A stretch of 64,000 bases of DNA from an uncultured Bacteriovoracaceae bacterium (GTDB lineage: Bacteria > Bdellovibrionota > Bacteriovoracia > Bacteriovoracales > Bacteriovoracaceae). The position numbers and the translations under genes were made by a program. Every line of letters starts with the position of its first letter. Positions within the stretch are counted from its first letter, which is position 1. The notes under the pieces were generated by a model. It was not told the DNA's origin, did not search any database, and saw only the letters and a program-made list of their open reading frames with translations. This document shows, piece by piece, positions 16,739 to 25,563 of this stretch. The stretch is taken from assembly GCA_937931205.1 (NCBI GenBank), contig CALHBF010000016.1, positions 1-64,000 of the forward strand. The letters are read 5' to 3'.

Positions 16739-17766
16739 TTTTTTATTTTTGCCAAGACCTTCATGGAGGCAGTTGAAAGATTGGCCTTATCATCAAGATT
16801 GATCCATTCAAACGAGTACGGAAAAGATAATTTCTTAAACTCAGTAAGACTCATTTCTAAAATAAAATTCGTAATTTTGTATTTTGTAATACTTGTTTTC
16901 ACTTTATGAAGTTCGCTCGTATCAAAATCAATTTTCGGATATTGCTTTAACTTATTATCTGAGGTCTTCACAATAAAAGTTGGAATTTCATACTGACCTG
17001 AGAGCCACTGTCCTTCACTTTTCTGATAGGCCAAGATTTGATTTTTCTTTTTTATCACTAGTCTTAATAGATCAAGTTCATGTTCTTGGGAAACCTTCTT
17101 CTCCCCTGCCTCAACCGGATAGGATAATACTTTCTTTTCAGAAAATGCCTGACAGTTTTTTCGTAAAAAACATAACTCGCAAGAGGCACGTCTGGCCTGA
17201 CAATTAGTGCGACCTAAATCCATCAGAGCTTCGTTCAAACCTCGATAGTCCCTAACACCTTTGAAGATCATTCCCTCTTGAAATTGCATCTGAATTTTTT
17301 GCTGAAGCTTAGGACCCTTCGCTTCTTTAAATCCATAAAGACGGGCAATCACTCGCTCAAGATTTGCATCAACAGCAAGCGCTTTTTTATTGGCGCCAAT
17401 GCCGATCAATGCACTTGCTGTATAAGGACCAATACCGGGAATAGAGACGAGAACTTCGTAATCAAGAGGGATTTCTCCATCGAAGTGAGCAGTGAGGTAT
17501 TCAGCAATTTTTTTAAGATTTTTAGCGCGACGATAATATCCTAATCCTTTCCAAGCAATCAGCATTTCTTCTTCAGTAGCCTTTGCAATGGACTTCAGAG
17601 TAGGAAACTCTTTCAAGAATCTCTCAAAATGATTAAGTACCGTACTCACTGTTGTTTGCTGAAGCATAATCTCAGAAACAAGAGTTCGGTATAACGTGCG
17701 CTGAACTCGCCAAGGTAAATGGGAGAATTCAGACTGAGACCAATCTAATAATTTATCAAAGCTCAT
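16723..17766 (-). CDS. mutY: A/G-specific adenine glycosylase
   Basis: A 347-residue base-excision repair enzyme that removes adenine opposite 8-oxoguanine. SEIMLQQTTVSTV carries the catalytic Glu, GIGPYTASALIG is the helix-hairpin-helix, and AVDANLERV holds the catalytic Asp. Four Cys in the C-x6-C-x2-C-x5-C spacing (NCQARRASCELCFLRKNC) bind the 4Fe-4S cluster. The C-terminal NUDIX-like domain (about 230-347) reads the 8-oxoG. Its last codons cover the P1 3' strand of rnpB, so the two genes converge on one terminator. Confidence 0.94.
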   Translation of the reverse strand: MSFDKLLDWSQSEFSHLPWRVQRTLYRTLVSEIMLQQTTVSTVLNHFERFLKEFPTLKSIAKATEEEMLIAWKGLGYYRRAKNLKKIAEYLTAHFDGEIPLDYEVLVSIPGIGPYTASALIGIGANKKALAVDANLERVIARLYGFKEAKGPKLQQKIQMQFQEGMIFKGVRDYRGLNEALMDLGRTNCQARRASCELCFLRKNCQAFSEKKVLSYPVEAGEKKVSQEHELDLLRLVIKKKNQILAYQKSEGQWLSGQYEIPTFIVKTSDNKLKQYPKIDFDTSELHKVKTSITKYKITNFILEMSLTEFKKLSFPYSFEWINLDDKANLSTASMKVLAKIKNRDQE

Positions 17767-17784
17767 ATAGGGCGGATTTTTGCG

Positions 17785-18549
17785 TTATTTGCACATTTTG
17801 GCAAGATGACTTACTTCTTCTAGCAATGAGCGGGCCGAAAAGTCTCCCTTCTCTCCCCTTATTTTGGCATTTTTAAGAGCGAGAAAGTCAGCGAATTCTT
17901 TCGTGTATTCATTGATATCAGTCACAAGAATCAGATTTTTAACTTCACTGCGCTCAATCCAATCAATCATTCTTGCTGTTGAATTCAGTCCGCTATTAAT
18001 ACAAAGACTATCAAATGAACCAAGCTGTTTAATCGAACTATCAAAAATCATGATGTTAAGTTTTTTTCCGAAGGAGCATTCAGAATCAAGACGAGTCATA
18101 AAACTTTTACGGAAACAGCTGCCATGCTCGTCGGTAAAATCCATTTCTCTCATTGAACTTGAAGTATCGATCCAAACTTCTAAGTTCATCTTAGGAGCTG
18201 CTTCTGCGCGGGCCTTACCACAAAAGATATCGAAGGTTGTCGACTTATCACAATCGATCAGATTACGGTCAAATCCGGTCTTAGGAAGCTCTTTTCCCTC
18301 TTTTCCCGTCTGCTTTAAGGGTACAGGCTCCCATTCACTTTCAGGGCGATAAAGACCATATTGCGGGTCAAAACAATAGTCCCCCACCTTCTCACATTGG
18401 CGCTCTACCATCTTTTGCGAAAAACGAATTCGATCATCAATGAGTTCATTTAATGCGCTTTTCTTTTCTGTGGATAGGAACCACACTTCCAAATGAGCTG
18501 GAGCTGCGCTAGTCATAAGGCTAAATAAGAAAAGAAAAACTGATAACAT
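17785..18549 (-). CDS. Exported VWA-like domain protein
   Basis: A 254-residue protein with a signal peptide (MLSVFLFLFSLMTSAAPA). VWIDTSSSMRE (about 145-155) is a MIDAS DxSxS motif of von Willebrand A domains, and LILVTDINEYT is a later VWA strand with an acidic residue. The chain has several Cys, consistent with periplasmic disulfides. The ligand is unknown. It overlaps the stop of the XRE regulator gene by one base (TAATG), so an exported protein is co-translated with a cytoplasmic regulator, which is unusual. The downstream neighbour mutY is 18 bases away and in the same direction. Confidence 0.72.
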   Translation of the reverse strand: MLSVFLFLFSLMTSAAPAHLEVWFLSTEKKSALNELIDDRIRFSQKMVERQCEKVGDYCFDPQYGLYRPESEWEPVPLKQTGKEGKELPKTGFDRNLIDCDKSTTFDIFCGKARAEAAPKMNLEVWIDTSSSMREMDFTDEHGSCFRKSFMTRLDSECSFGKKLNIMIFDSSIKQLGSFDSLCINSGLNSTARMIDWIERSEVKNLILVTDINEYTKEFADFLALKNAKIRGEKGDFSARSLLEEVSHLAKMCK

Positions 18550-19094
18550 TAAAACTCTACATTTCGTTGTCGGAAGTAACGAAAGATGCTCTCTCCCAAA
18601 TCAACGATTAAATCCCTGTCATTAATATCCAAATTCAAAAAGTCATTCAGATATGCTTTTTGTCTGGGCGAAAGGGTTTCCATTTTTTCTCTAATGGTTA
18701 AGTCACTTCGACGTGATCCTGTTTCACCAAAAGGAACCTGATGTTTCCTTCCCCCAATACTTATCGTCGCAGTGGCCGAAGTTTTTGAGTCCTCAGCGGC
18801 TGCTCCTTTAATTTCATCCTTATAAAACTGGACTAATTTCTTTAGAGTCTCTGTTGAGTCTTCCTCAACTCCATCGATTACTTCATGCAATGGAATATCC
18901 AGGGCCGCAATAATTTTAGCGACCATTTGCTCGTCGATCGTGCTGGTTTTTAAATTCAAGAAACGAGACATGGTTGAGATTCCCGTTTGGGTTAACTCCG
19001 CCAAATCCTTTTGCGTTCCGACTCCTCGAAACTGCATATACTTTCTTACTACACCTAGGAACACATCTAAAAAGTCTGGGGTAAAACTAATCAT
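18549..19094 (-). CDS. XRE-family transcriptional regulator
   Basis: A 181-residue protein. Residues about 15-60 form a helix-turn-helix (TQKDLAELTQTGISTMSRFL is the key stretch) of the lambda-repressor/XRE fold. The C-terminal part is helical and charged, with a conserved-looking LSPRQKAYLNDFLNL. It probably dimerises and binds palindromic DNA. It is divergent from the pentapeptide gene across a region with two inverted repeats, which makes autoregulation and control of the neighbour likely. The VWA gene follows in the same unit. Confidence 0.85.
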   Translation of the reverse strand: MISFTPDFLDVFLGVVRKYMQFRGVGTQKDLAELTQTGISTMSRFLNLKTSTIDEQMVAKIIAALDIPLHEVIDGVEEDSTETLKKLVQFYKDEIKGAAAEDSKTSATATISIGGRKHQVPFGETGSRRSDLTIREKMETLSPRQKAYLNDFLNLDINDRDLIVDLGESIFRYFRQRNVEF

Positions 19095-19140
19095 ACTCCC
19101 CTCCTTGTATGATGCTTATCGGTTTGCAATCCAATTCCTT

Positions 19141-19191
19141 GATGCAATTTTAACTCTTGACACAATTTGTCAAATGAGATAATATTGCATC
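19141..19191 (+). promoter_or_regulatory. Consensus promoter with nested palindromes (likely XRE operator)
   Basis: TTGACA (19157-19162) and TAATAT (19180-19185) with a 17-base spacer form a near-consensus promoter reading toward the pentapeptide gene. TTGACA-CAATT-TGTCAA (19157-19173) is a palindrome over the -35. GATGCAAT (19141-19148) and ATTGCATC (19184-19191) form a second, wider inverted repeat that brackets the promoter. The adjacent divergent XRE gene is the obvious regulator. Confidence 0.75.
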
Positions 19192-19221
19192 ATGCAACAC
19201 GGGTGGAACCCTAGGAGCTAT

Positions 19222-19647
19222 ATGGATACTCAAATAACTGAAATTATTTATAAAACTAATGAAATTTCGGGCCTTATTTTAGAGGATTCTCTGCAACTAG
19301 ACGTTTTCACAGCGCAAAATGTTTGCAACTCGGTCATGAGAAAGGCCACATTTGCAACGGTAATCTTTTCAGAGTGCAATTTCAATTGCTCTGAATTTCA
19401 AAGGGTTACATTTGAAAACTGTGTTTTCGAGAATTGCGTCTTCGAATTTTCACACTTTCGCAATTGCCAGTTCATTAACTGCAGTTTCATTGGTTGCCAA
19501 TGGCGCGCCTCTACTATTCAGCGCTCAGTTTTTGAGGATTGCACTTTAGATATTCATGTCACGACTCAATTAACTTCCAATGAAAATTTGAGCCTGACCA
19601 AAATTGAAAACACTTTCGATAACAAAATTCTGGCCCTCGTGGCCTAA
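19222..19647 (+). CDS. Pentapeptide-repeat-like protein
   Basis: A 141-residue protein whose middle (about 45-115) is built of five-residue A(N/D/C)LxF-type steps such as CNFNCSEFQ, FENCVFENC and FRNCQFINC, giving a right-handed beta-helix. Such proteins can mimic DNA or act as scaffolds; the target is unknown. It is unusually Cys-rich for the family. The start is ATG 19222 because CTAGGAG lies 5-11 bases upstream and the promoter start site is near 19192; the longer reading from 19192 begins at the transcription start. Confidence 0.75.
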   Translation: MDTQITEIIYKTNEISGLILEDSLQLDVFTAQNVCNSVMRKATFATVIFSECNFNCSEFQRVTFENCVFENCVFEFSHFRNCQFINCSFIGCQWRASTIQRSVFEDCTLDIHVTTQLTSNENLSLTKIENTFDNKILALVA

Positions 19648-19663
19648 ACCTTGAGAGGTGGAT

Positions 19664-19744
19664 ATGAACACTTCATTTTACATGATGACGGTGATGATGA
19701 ATTTTTTTGGACTAGCACTTTTTGTCATGGCCTTTGGAATCTAG
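19664..19744 (+). CDS. 26-residue membrane miniprotein
   Basis: A tiny ORF (MNTSFYMMTVMMNFFGLALFVMAFGI) that is one hydrophobic helix with no charge. It has a GAGAGGTGG ribosome site 3-11 bases upstream, starts 17 bases after the pentapeptide gene, and is followed by a terminator, so it fits the end of the same transcript. It is too short for family assignment. Reality rests on the ribosome site, composition and position. Confidence 0.5.
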   Translation: MNTSFYMMTVMMNFFGLALFVMAFGI

Positions 19745-19758
19745 GCCATATTCTTATC

Positions 19759-19793
19759 CTTCTAGGAAAATCTTCCCCCGATTTTTCTAGAAG
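19759..19793 (+). terminator. Bidirectional hairpin terminator
   Basis: A 14-base inverted repeat beginning CTTCTAG and ending CTAGAAG (13 of 14 pairs) around a TTCCCCC loop, with A/T-rich inner arms. It lies between the end of the forward miniprotein unit and the end of the reverse lolA gene and can serve both. Confidence 0.75.
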
Positions 19794-19796
19794 TCT

Positions 19797-20411
19797 TTAG
19801 TTTTCAACAGTCTTCGTATTTTTCGGAATCTCAAACTCAAATTTTTTAGCTTCCACAGGTGCGATCTTGATGGCAGTGAACTTATAACTTTGCACCTTTC
19901 CATCATTCTTTGTCAGGCTCATAGATTCGAACTCTGAAAATGATTTCGCATTGGCGGCATCACCCTTAGCGATAAAACTCACTTCTTTAATTCCCATTCT
20001 CTTACTTGTGGCCTCTTTAAAAAGAATCGTAAGTTTATTTTTTTGAAACTTATGATCGAATTCTTTTGAACCTTCTAAGCTTTTAGTTAGCGAGTCAAAA
20101 GTCTTAAGTAAAGGCCAGCTACTCTTCTTCTCTATGGTAACTTGACCTTTCTCACCCTCAATAAACGGAGGCTGGTAAATCCAAGTTTTCTTTGGTCCTA
20201 CTACGACAGTAGAAGCCTCAGGCTCTAGAACTTCTAGGCGAAGTTGAGAAGGAAATTTGTAAGCGATCGTCCCATTACTTTTGATTTCTTTACCTGTTAC
20301 CGATGAAGTGATCTTTTCTTCAAACTCAGCAGTAAACTCAGAAGGAATAATAGATTTAGCAAACAAAGGAGAAGTGATTAAGAGAGCGATAAAGAAATGT
20401 TTCATAATCAT
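19797..20411 (-). CDS. lolA: Outer-membrane lipoprotein carrier LolA
   Basis: A 204-residue periplasmic chaperone-like protein that carries lipoproteins from the inner to the outer membrane. It has a signal peptide (KHFFIALLITSPLFA), then a beta-rich half-barrel with the family pattern FTAEFEEK, GTIAYKFPSQLRLEV and TWIYQPPF. Two nearby ATG codons (20411 and 20405) make the start ambiguous by two residues. It lies downstream of smc with a gap of about 64 bases in the same direction. The family is divergent; LolB is not seen nearby. Confidence 0.85.
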   Translation of the reverse strand: MIMKHFFIALLITSPLFAKSIIPSEFTAEFEEKITSSVTGKEIKSNGTIAYKFPSQLRLEVLEPEASTVVVGPKKTWIYQPPFIEGEKGQVTIEKKSSWPLLKTFDSLTKSLEGSKEFDHKFQKNKLTILFKEATSKRMGIKEVSFIAKGDAANAKSFSEFESMSLTKNDGKVQSYKFTAIKIAPVEAKKFEFEIPKNTKTVEN

Positions 20412-20475
20412 CCGTTGATTAAAAAAGGGGAAAGCTTCCTCTTACTGAAGTTACTTCTCCCCTGTCCACAAACCA

Positions 20476-23400
20476 CTAATGGAGTTGTACAGAAACGGCT
20501 TTAGATACGCCTGGCTCCTGCATAGTCACCCCGTAAAGAGTGTCATTAAGTTCCATGGTTTTCTTATTATGCGTAATTAAAATAAACTGTGATTCAGAAC
20601 TCATCTCACGAAGAAGTTCATTGAATCGACCAACGTTCGCATCATCTAGAGGAGCATCAACCTCATCCAGTAGACAGAACGGAGATGGTTTAACGAGGAA
20701 GATAGAGAAGATCAAGGACACTGCCGTCATAGCTTTCTCACCACCCGACATAAGTGTGATTGACTGCATCTTCTTACCAGGCGGCTTTGCAATAATATCA
20801 ACTCCGCACTCGATTGAATCTAGGTCACCAGTCACTTCAAGTTTAGCTTCACCACCACCAAAGATGATTGGGAATACTTTCGAGAAGCGCTCATTTACTT
20901 CCGTAAAGGCGTCCTTAAATCTTTCTTTAGATTTTTCATCAATATGCGTAATGGCCGTTTGAAGATCTGTTAGAGATTTCTTCAGCTCTTCTTCCTGAGT
21001 TTTTAGGAACTCATAACGAAGTTTCTGACGATCGTAATCTTCAATCGCTTGCCAGTTGATTTCCCCTAAGCGGTTAAACTCAGTTTTGTATTCTTTGAAC
21101 TTTTCACGGCCCTCTTTAATTTGACCAGGGAAACGCTTCTCAAATTCATACTCAACAGCTTCTACTTCTTTCTGACCATCTTCTGTTTCCATAAAGAACA
21201 TAGCAGATAAATCACGAAGACCTTCAATACGATCACTTGTGATTTCCAGAGAACGCATAAGTGTTGAACGTAGATCAATTCTGTAGCGCTCGAAAATATC
21301 TTTCACCAGAAGTTCTTCTTCCTGAATGATATTTGTGACTTTCATCTCAAGCTCAACATTCTCTTTTTCGATTTTATTGATACGAGAGTTGATTTCCTTA
21401 AGCTCAGATTCTTTTTCCTGCATAGAAAGAAGAACTTGGGCAATCTGCTCTTTAAGAAGATTGAGGAAGTTTTCTTTATCAGCAAGAACTTCTGCTTGAT
21501 CACGGTTTGAAGCTTCAACTTCTTCAGCTTCCGTAATAGCGCTATCAATTTCAGCCTCATACTGAGCGAGAAGTTCAGTATTCGATTGTTGTTTTTCAAT
21601 ATAACGGTCAATTTGAGAACGAACGTCTTCAATTTGAGAGTTGAGAGATTTTAACTGTTGAGTGTAAGACTGGGCCTTAACCTTCATCTCCATCATTTCA
21701 TCACGCTCACCCTCAAAGCTCATTTTAAGCTCTTGGTGACGGTCTTCTAAATCGCCAACATCATTAGCAAGTTCAGTAACCACTAACTGGATATCGTCTT
21801 TTCTATTGAGAAGAGCTTCATCAGTTTCAAGAAGATCAAGACGAAGACGTGAAGTCTCAGACTTTCTATTCTGAAGAATAGTCAGACGGCTTGAATTTGA
21901 ATTCTGGTTAGCTTCTTTTGATTCAAGAGCAGCTTTGGTAGCAGCGTAAACAGAGTTTACTTCATTGAAATTCTTCAGAGCTTCATCAAGTTCTGCTCTC
22001 TTGTTGCTAAGAGCTTCTTCTTTAGCAGCTACAGCAATCTCAAGATCATTTAGTTCAGCTTGTTTTTTAAGAAGAACTTCACCCATTTCTAGGATCTGAT
22101 TGTTTCTCTGAATGATACCATCGGCCTTTGAAGCCTCATCATTTCTTTGACCGAAAACAACAGAGTTACCAACTTTTTTGATAACAAATTTTCCATCACG
22201 AGAAACTAGTCCTTTGAATTGAATCTCAGGATTAATTTTAGCAGCTAGTTCAGCATCTAGATTATCAACAACAAAAAAGCCGTTAAGGATTTTATTTAAT
22301 CTGGGAGCATATGATTCATTATTAATACGAACAATATCAGTAAGAGCACGAAGACCTGAACAACCCTGAGTTTCCAGACGACCTACTGACTCAGCAGAGA
22401 TCATACCGTCCATCGGCCACATAAGGTCGACTGTTGCATCAAAGTTAGCAACAAGATTTGCGTAAGCATCTTTGCCACTCGTGGCAACTACTGCATCAAG
22501 TGACTCTCCAACGAGTTCTTGAACAGCAATCGCGTATTCAGGATCACACTCAATAAGTTTTCCAAGAACTTCGATCGTAGCATCGCCAACTTTTTTAACA
22601 AGTTCAACAGCTCCAGCACGACGGCCCTCAGCAGAGTTATTGATCTCAACAAGTGAGCTTCTTTTTGAATCAAGTTGAATAACTTCCTTTGAAAGTTCGC
22701 GGTAACGGACATCAAGGTTTTTTAATTCAATAGAATATGTCTCAACATCTTTTTTAAGATTCGGAATTCCTACTTCTAATGTTTCTACCTTAGCTGCATA
22801 TTCCTTAACTTTAGAACGATCACGAATAAGGTCATCAGTAAAGTTTGATGTCGACTTCTCAAGTGTTTCAATCTCGGCAGTTAAGTCCTGAAGAAGACGT
22901 GCGTATTCTTCAAGTTTTGAAGCATTTTTGAAAGCATCATTATCAAGAGTCTGGAGTTGTTCTTTTTTAGAACCAAGCTCTCTTCTCTTTTCTGTTAATT
23001 CCTCATCCAGAGTTAAAAGCTGATCTTTTAGCAGCTCCACTTTTTCTTCTAGATTTGAGAAATCCATTTGCTCATAGTTGGTAGATTCAAGATCGCTAAG
23101 CTCAGCTTCAAGGTTTGATAAACGCTCACTTCTCTTTTCAATATCAACAGCAAGTTCAGCGTTCTCTTTATTAGCACGCTCAATATTCTTTTCTTTATCA
23201 ATTAATGATTTTTTAAGATGTTTTACACGCTCCTCGCTGGCCGCAAGGATTTTTGAATGATCATTATAATCATCTTGAGCAACATCAATTCTCTCCATCA
23301 TATCTGTCTTCTGGATTTTTTCATCTTCCAGGAGCATATCGATTTGAGATTTACGAAGATTTAAATTTTCATGCTCTTCAACACGCGAGTTAAGCATGTC

Positions 23401-24153
23401 ATGAGCATTTACATAATCTTGTAGGAAATCATGTTCGCGATGAGATTCAACGATAAGCTCATACTTACGTACGCGCTCTCTCAAAGTTTTAGCTTTTTCA
23501 GCTTTCTCTGCTTGTTTCTCAAGATTTTTTAGATTTTTATAAATTTCGTTCTGAAGATCTTCCAGACGAATCAGGTTTGCTTGAGTGGCTTCAATCTTTT
23601 TAAGTGATTCTTTCTTACGAAGTTTGAATTTCGTAATCCCTGCAACCTCTTCAATCATCACACGGCGCTCTTCAGGCTTAGCTTGAACGAGACGGTTGAT
23701 CTCACCCTGAGCGATAATTGAGTATGATTTTGCCCCAGCACCAGTATCCATGAATACTTCGTGAATATCTTTAAGACGAGCTGGCTCGTTATTAATACGA
23801 TATTCAGTTTCACCATTTCTATAAAGCTTACGAGTAAGTTGAATTTCAGAAGGTTTCGCCACTGTTCCGTTAATGTGGATATGTTTCCCGTTAACGTTAT
23901 CAAGAACAAGAGTTACTTCAGCAAATGAAGCTGGAGAATACTTTGAAGATCCTGCGAAGATGAGATCCTTCATGCTGGTACCACGAAGGTGTTTCGCTGA
24001 CTGCTCACCCATTACCCAAAACAGGGCATCTACGATATTTGATTTACCACAACCGTTAGGACCTACAATCCCTGTGATACCTTGGTCAAAATGAATGACA
24101 GTCTTGTCTTTAAAAGATTTAAAACCTTGAATGATGAGTCTATTCAGCCTCAT
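20476..24153 (-). CDS. smc: Chromosome segregation protein SMC
   Basis: A 1225-residue condensin ATPase. GPNGCGKSNIVDAL near the N-terminus is Walker A, and near the C-terminus LMSGGEKAMTAVSLIF is the ABC signature and FCLLDEVDAPLDDANV is Walker B. Two long coiled coils flank a hinge at about 500-670, where GKLIECDPEYAIAVQELVG and GLVSRDGKFV are recognisable. It organises and segregates chromosomes with ScpA/ScpB, which are not in the window. The start is ATG 24153 with GAGAGG upstream; the longer reading adds 13 residues not present in the family. Confidence 0.96.
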   Translation of the reverse strand: MRLNRLIIQGFKSFKDKTVIHFDQGITGIVGPNGCGKSNIVDALFWVMGEQSAKHLRGTSMKDLIFAGSSKYSPASFAEVTLVLDNVNGKHIHINGTVAKPSEIQLTRKLYRNGETEYRINNEPARLKDIHEVFMDTGAGAKSYSIIAQGEINRLVQAKPEERRVMIEEVAGITKFKLRKKESLKKIEATQANLIRLEDLQNEIYKNLKNLEKQAEKAEKAKTLRERVRKYELIVESHREHDFLQDYVNAHDMLNSRVEEHENLNLRKSQIDMLLEDEKIQKTDMMERIDVAQDDYNDHSKILAASEERVKHLKKSLIDKEKNIERANKENAELAVDIEKRSERLSNLEAELSDLESTNYEQMDFSNLEEKVELLKDQLLTLDEELTEKRRELGSKKEQLQTLDNDAFKNASKLEEYARLLQDLTAEIETLEKSTSNFTDDLIRDRSKVKEYAAKVETLEVGIPNLKKDVETYSIELKNLDVRYRELSKEVIQLDSKRSSLVEINNSAEGRRAGAVELVKKVGDATIEVLGKLIECDPEYAIAVQELVGESLDAVVATSGKDAYANLVANFDATVDLMWPMDGMISAESVGRLETQGCSGLRALTDIVRINNESYAPRLNKILNGFFVVDNLDAELAAKINPEIQFKGLVSRDGKFVIKKVGNSVVFGQRNDEASKADGIIQRNNQILEMGEVLLKKQAELNDLEIAVAAKEEALSNKRAELDEALKNFNEVNSVYAATKAALESKEANQNSNSSRLTILQNRKSETSRLRLDLLETDEALLNRKDDIQLVVTELANDVGDLEDRHQELKMSFEGERDEMMEMKVKAQSYTQQLKSLNSQIEDVRSQIDRYIEKQQSNTELLAQYEAEIDSAITEAEEVEASNRDQAEVLADKENFLNLLKEQIAQVLLSMQEKESELKEINSRINKIEKENVELEMKVTNIIQEEELLVKDIFERYRIDLRSTLMRSLEITSDRIEGLRDLSAMFFMETEDGQKEVEAVEYEFEKRFPGQIKEGREKFKEYKTEFNRLGEINWQAIEDYDRQKLRYEFLKTQEEELKKSLTDLQTAITHIDEKSKERFKDAFTEVNERFSKVFPIIFGGGEAKLEVTGDLDSIECGVDIIAKPPGKKMQSITLMSGGEKAMTAVSLIFSIFLVKPSPFCLLDEVDAPLDDANVGRFNELLREMSSESQFILITHNKKTMELNDTLYGVTMQEPGVSKAVSVQLH

Positions 24154-24468
24154 GTGCGAAACCTCTCGATTTGTGTGTTTGTGTACCACCAACCATCAAA
24201 CGCCATCTGCCTCTTGCATCAGTACATTCAAATTTTGTTGAGTGAGGCCATCATCTTCTCTTAAAGCTCTATGGCCTGTCTAGAGATTTTGGGCTTACTT
24301 TCCCTTGCAGGGAGCATTTTTGACTTTATGCAAAAGCATGAGATTTTAATCAGTTTGATCCTGTTTCGCGAACTTGAGAAAAGCTTGAAGCTCTCCTATT
24401 CAACAGATTTAAATTATCAAGGAGTTACAGGATTTAACTTGGTAAACAACTGCTTTTTAGTGTCCAAT

Positions 24469-25563
24469 ATGAATTCTGCTGAATCTCACGTTATAATGGA
24501 CTCTATGCAAAAACTTAGCATGCAAGAACTACGCAAAGGCCTTCACGGGCGCTTCTGTTTGGTTCCTTTTACCAACATCATTCTGGAGCCTGATGGGAAA
24601 GTCGGGATTTGTCGCAATAAAGGAGACAACTTCCCCATCGGAAATATCAAAGATCAGCCTTTGGATGAGATCTGGAACATCAGAAATAGCGAGAAGGCCC
24701 AGCAATGGCGTCGTGAGTTTTTGGAAGATAAAATAAGCATCTGTGAGAATGAAGTTAATTATCGCAAATGCCATTTGGAGTATGGATTTAATACTCTTGC
24801 TCAGGATGCTGAACTTTCAATTGTTCAGCAACAAAAGATCCTTAGGCTAACTGCTAATCTCAATGGGCAATGTAATCTTCGGTGCCCTTTCTGTACCGTC
24901 TGGCAATCTCCTAACGGCAATTACAACGATGAAAACTTTTGGAATCCAGCGAAGTCTTCACTTTTCCCATTCTTAAAAGAAATCGATATGCTTGGTGGAG
25001 AACCTTTCATTCAGGCCGATACCTATCGCTTGATTCAAGAAGTGAGTCTGGTTAATCCTGACTGTCACTGGTTTTTCACAACTAATCTTGCTTGGTCGCT
25101 CTCTTTAAAAGTTTCGGAAATTTTAGATAAAATCAAAATTCAAATTTTAACGGTCTCCATCGATTCCTTAACACCAGCAATCTATGAACAGTTAAGACCG
25201 CCAGCAAAGCTCAATAAGATTTTAAATCATTTAGAAAAATTAATTGAGTACAATAAAAAACGCATTCGTCCCTTTCAAATTGCTATCAATTCATTAGTGA
25301 TGAAAGAAACATGGCAAGAGTTGCCAGAGTTTTTGCGTTTTACTCAGAAGTATCAATTGGCCTTTAATCCCATTCTTTTAAGAACGCCACAAGAAAGTTC
25401 TTTAATGAGCTTTACTCATCAGCAAAAAAGAGAAGTTTTAGATTTTTATTTGAAAGAAATTCCTAAGAATCATTTTAAGCTTATCACGCCGATTCTCATT
25501 CCTCTTATTGAGAGTTTAAGCCCAATTGATCGGGCCTATTATTTTTCGGCCATCAATTCTTGA
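24469..25563 (+). CDS. Radical SAM protein with N-terminal SPASM-like region (Cys-deficient paralogue)
   Basis: About 364 residues. The first 110 hold a SPASM/twitch-like block (CLVPFTNIILEPDGKVGIC, then GNIKDQPLDEIW) that normally sits at the C-terminus of such enzymes. The radical SAM core follows with CNLRCPFC, the Cx3Cx2C that holds the 4Fe-4S cluster. The paralogue at 25539-26666 has five Cys before the core; here the last is replaced by Glu (CHLE versus CNLC), so auxiliary cluster binding may differ. The start is inferred by matching the paralogue; no ribosome site is clear, and in-frame codons run up to 24271. The 3' end overlaps the paralogue by 25 bases. The substrate is unknown. Confidence 0.78.
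   Translation: MNSAESHVIMDSMQKLSMQELRKGLHGRFCLVPFTNIILEPDGKVGICRNKGDNFPIGNIKDQPLDEIWNIRNSEKAQQWRREFLEDKISICENEVNYRKCHLEYGFNTLAQDAELSIVQQQKILRLTANLNGQCNLRCPFCTVWQSPNGNYNDENFWNPAKSSLFPFLKEIDMLGGEPFIQADTYRLIQEVSLVNPDCHWFFTTNLAWSLSLKVSEILDKIKIQILTVSIDSLTPAIYEQLRPPAKLNKILNHLEKLIEYNKKRIRPFQIAINSLVMKETWQELPEFLRFTQKYQLAFNPILLRTPQESSLMSFTHQQKREVLDFYLKEIPKNHFKLITPILIPLIESLSPIDRAYYFSAINS

Noticed and set aside
21342..22715. Same-strand alternative-frame ORFs over smc
   Set aside because: Leu/Lys-rich shadows of the SMC coiled coil.
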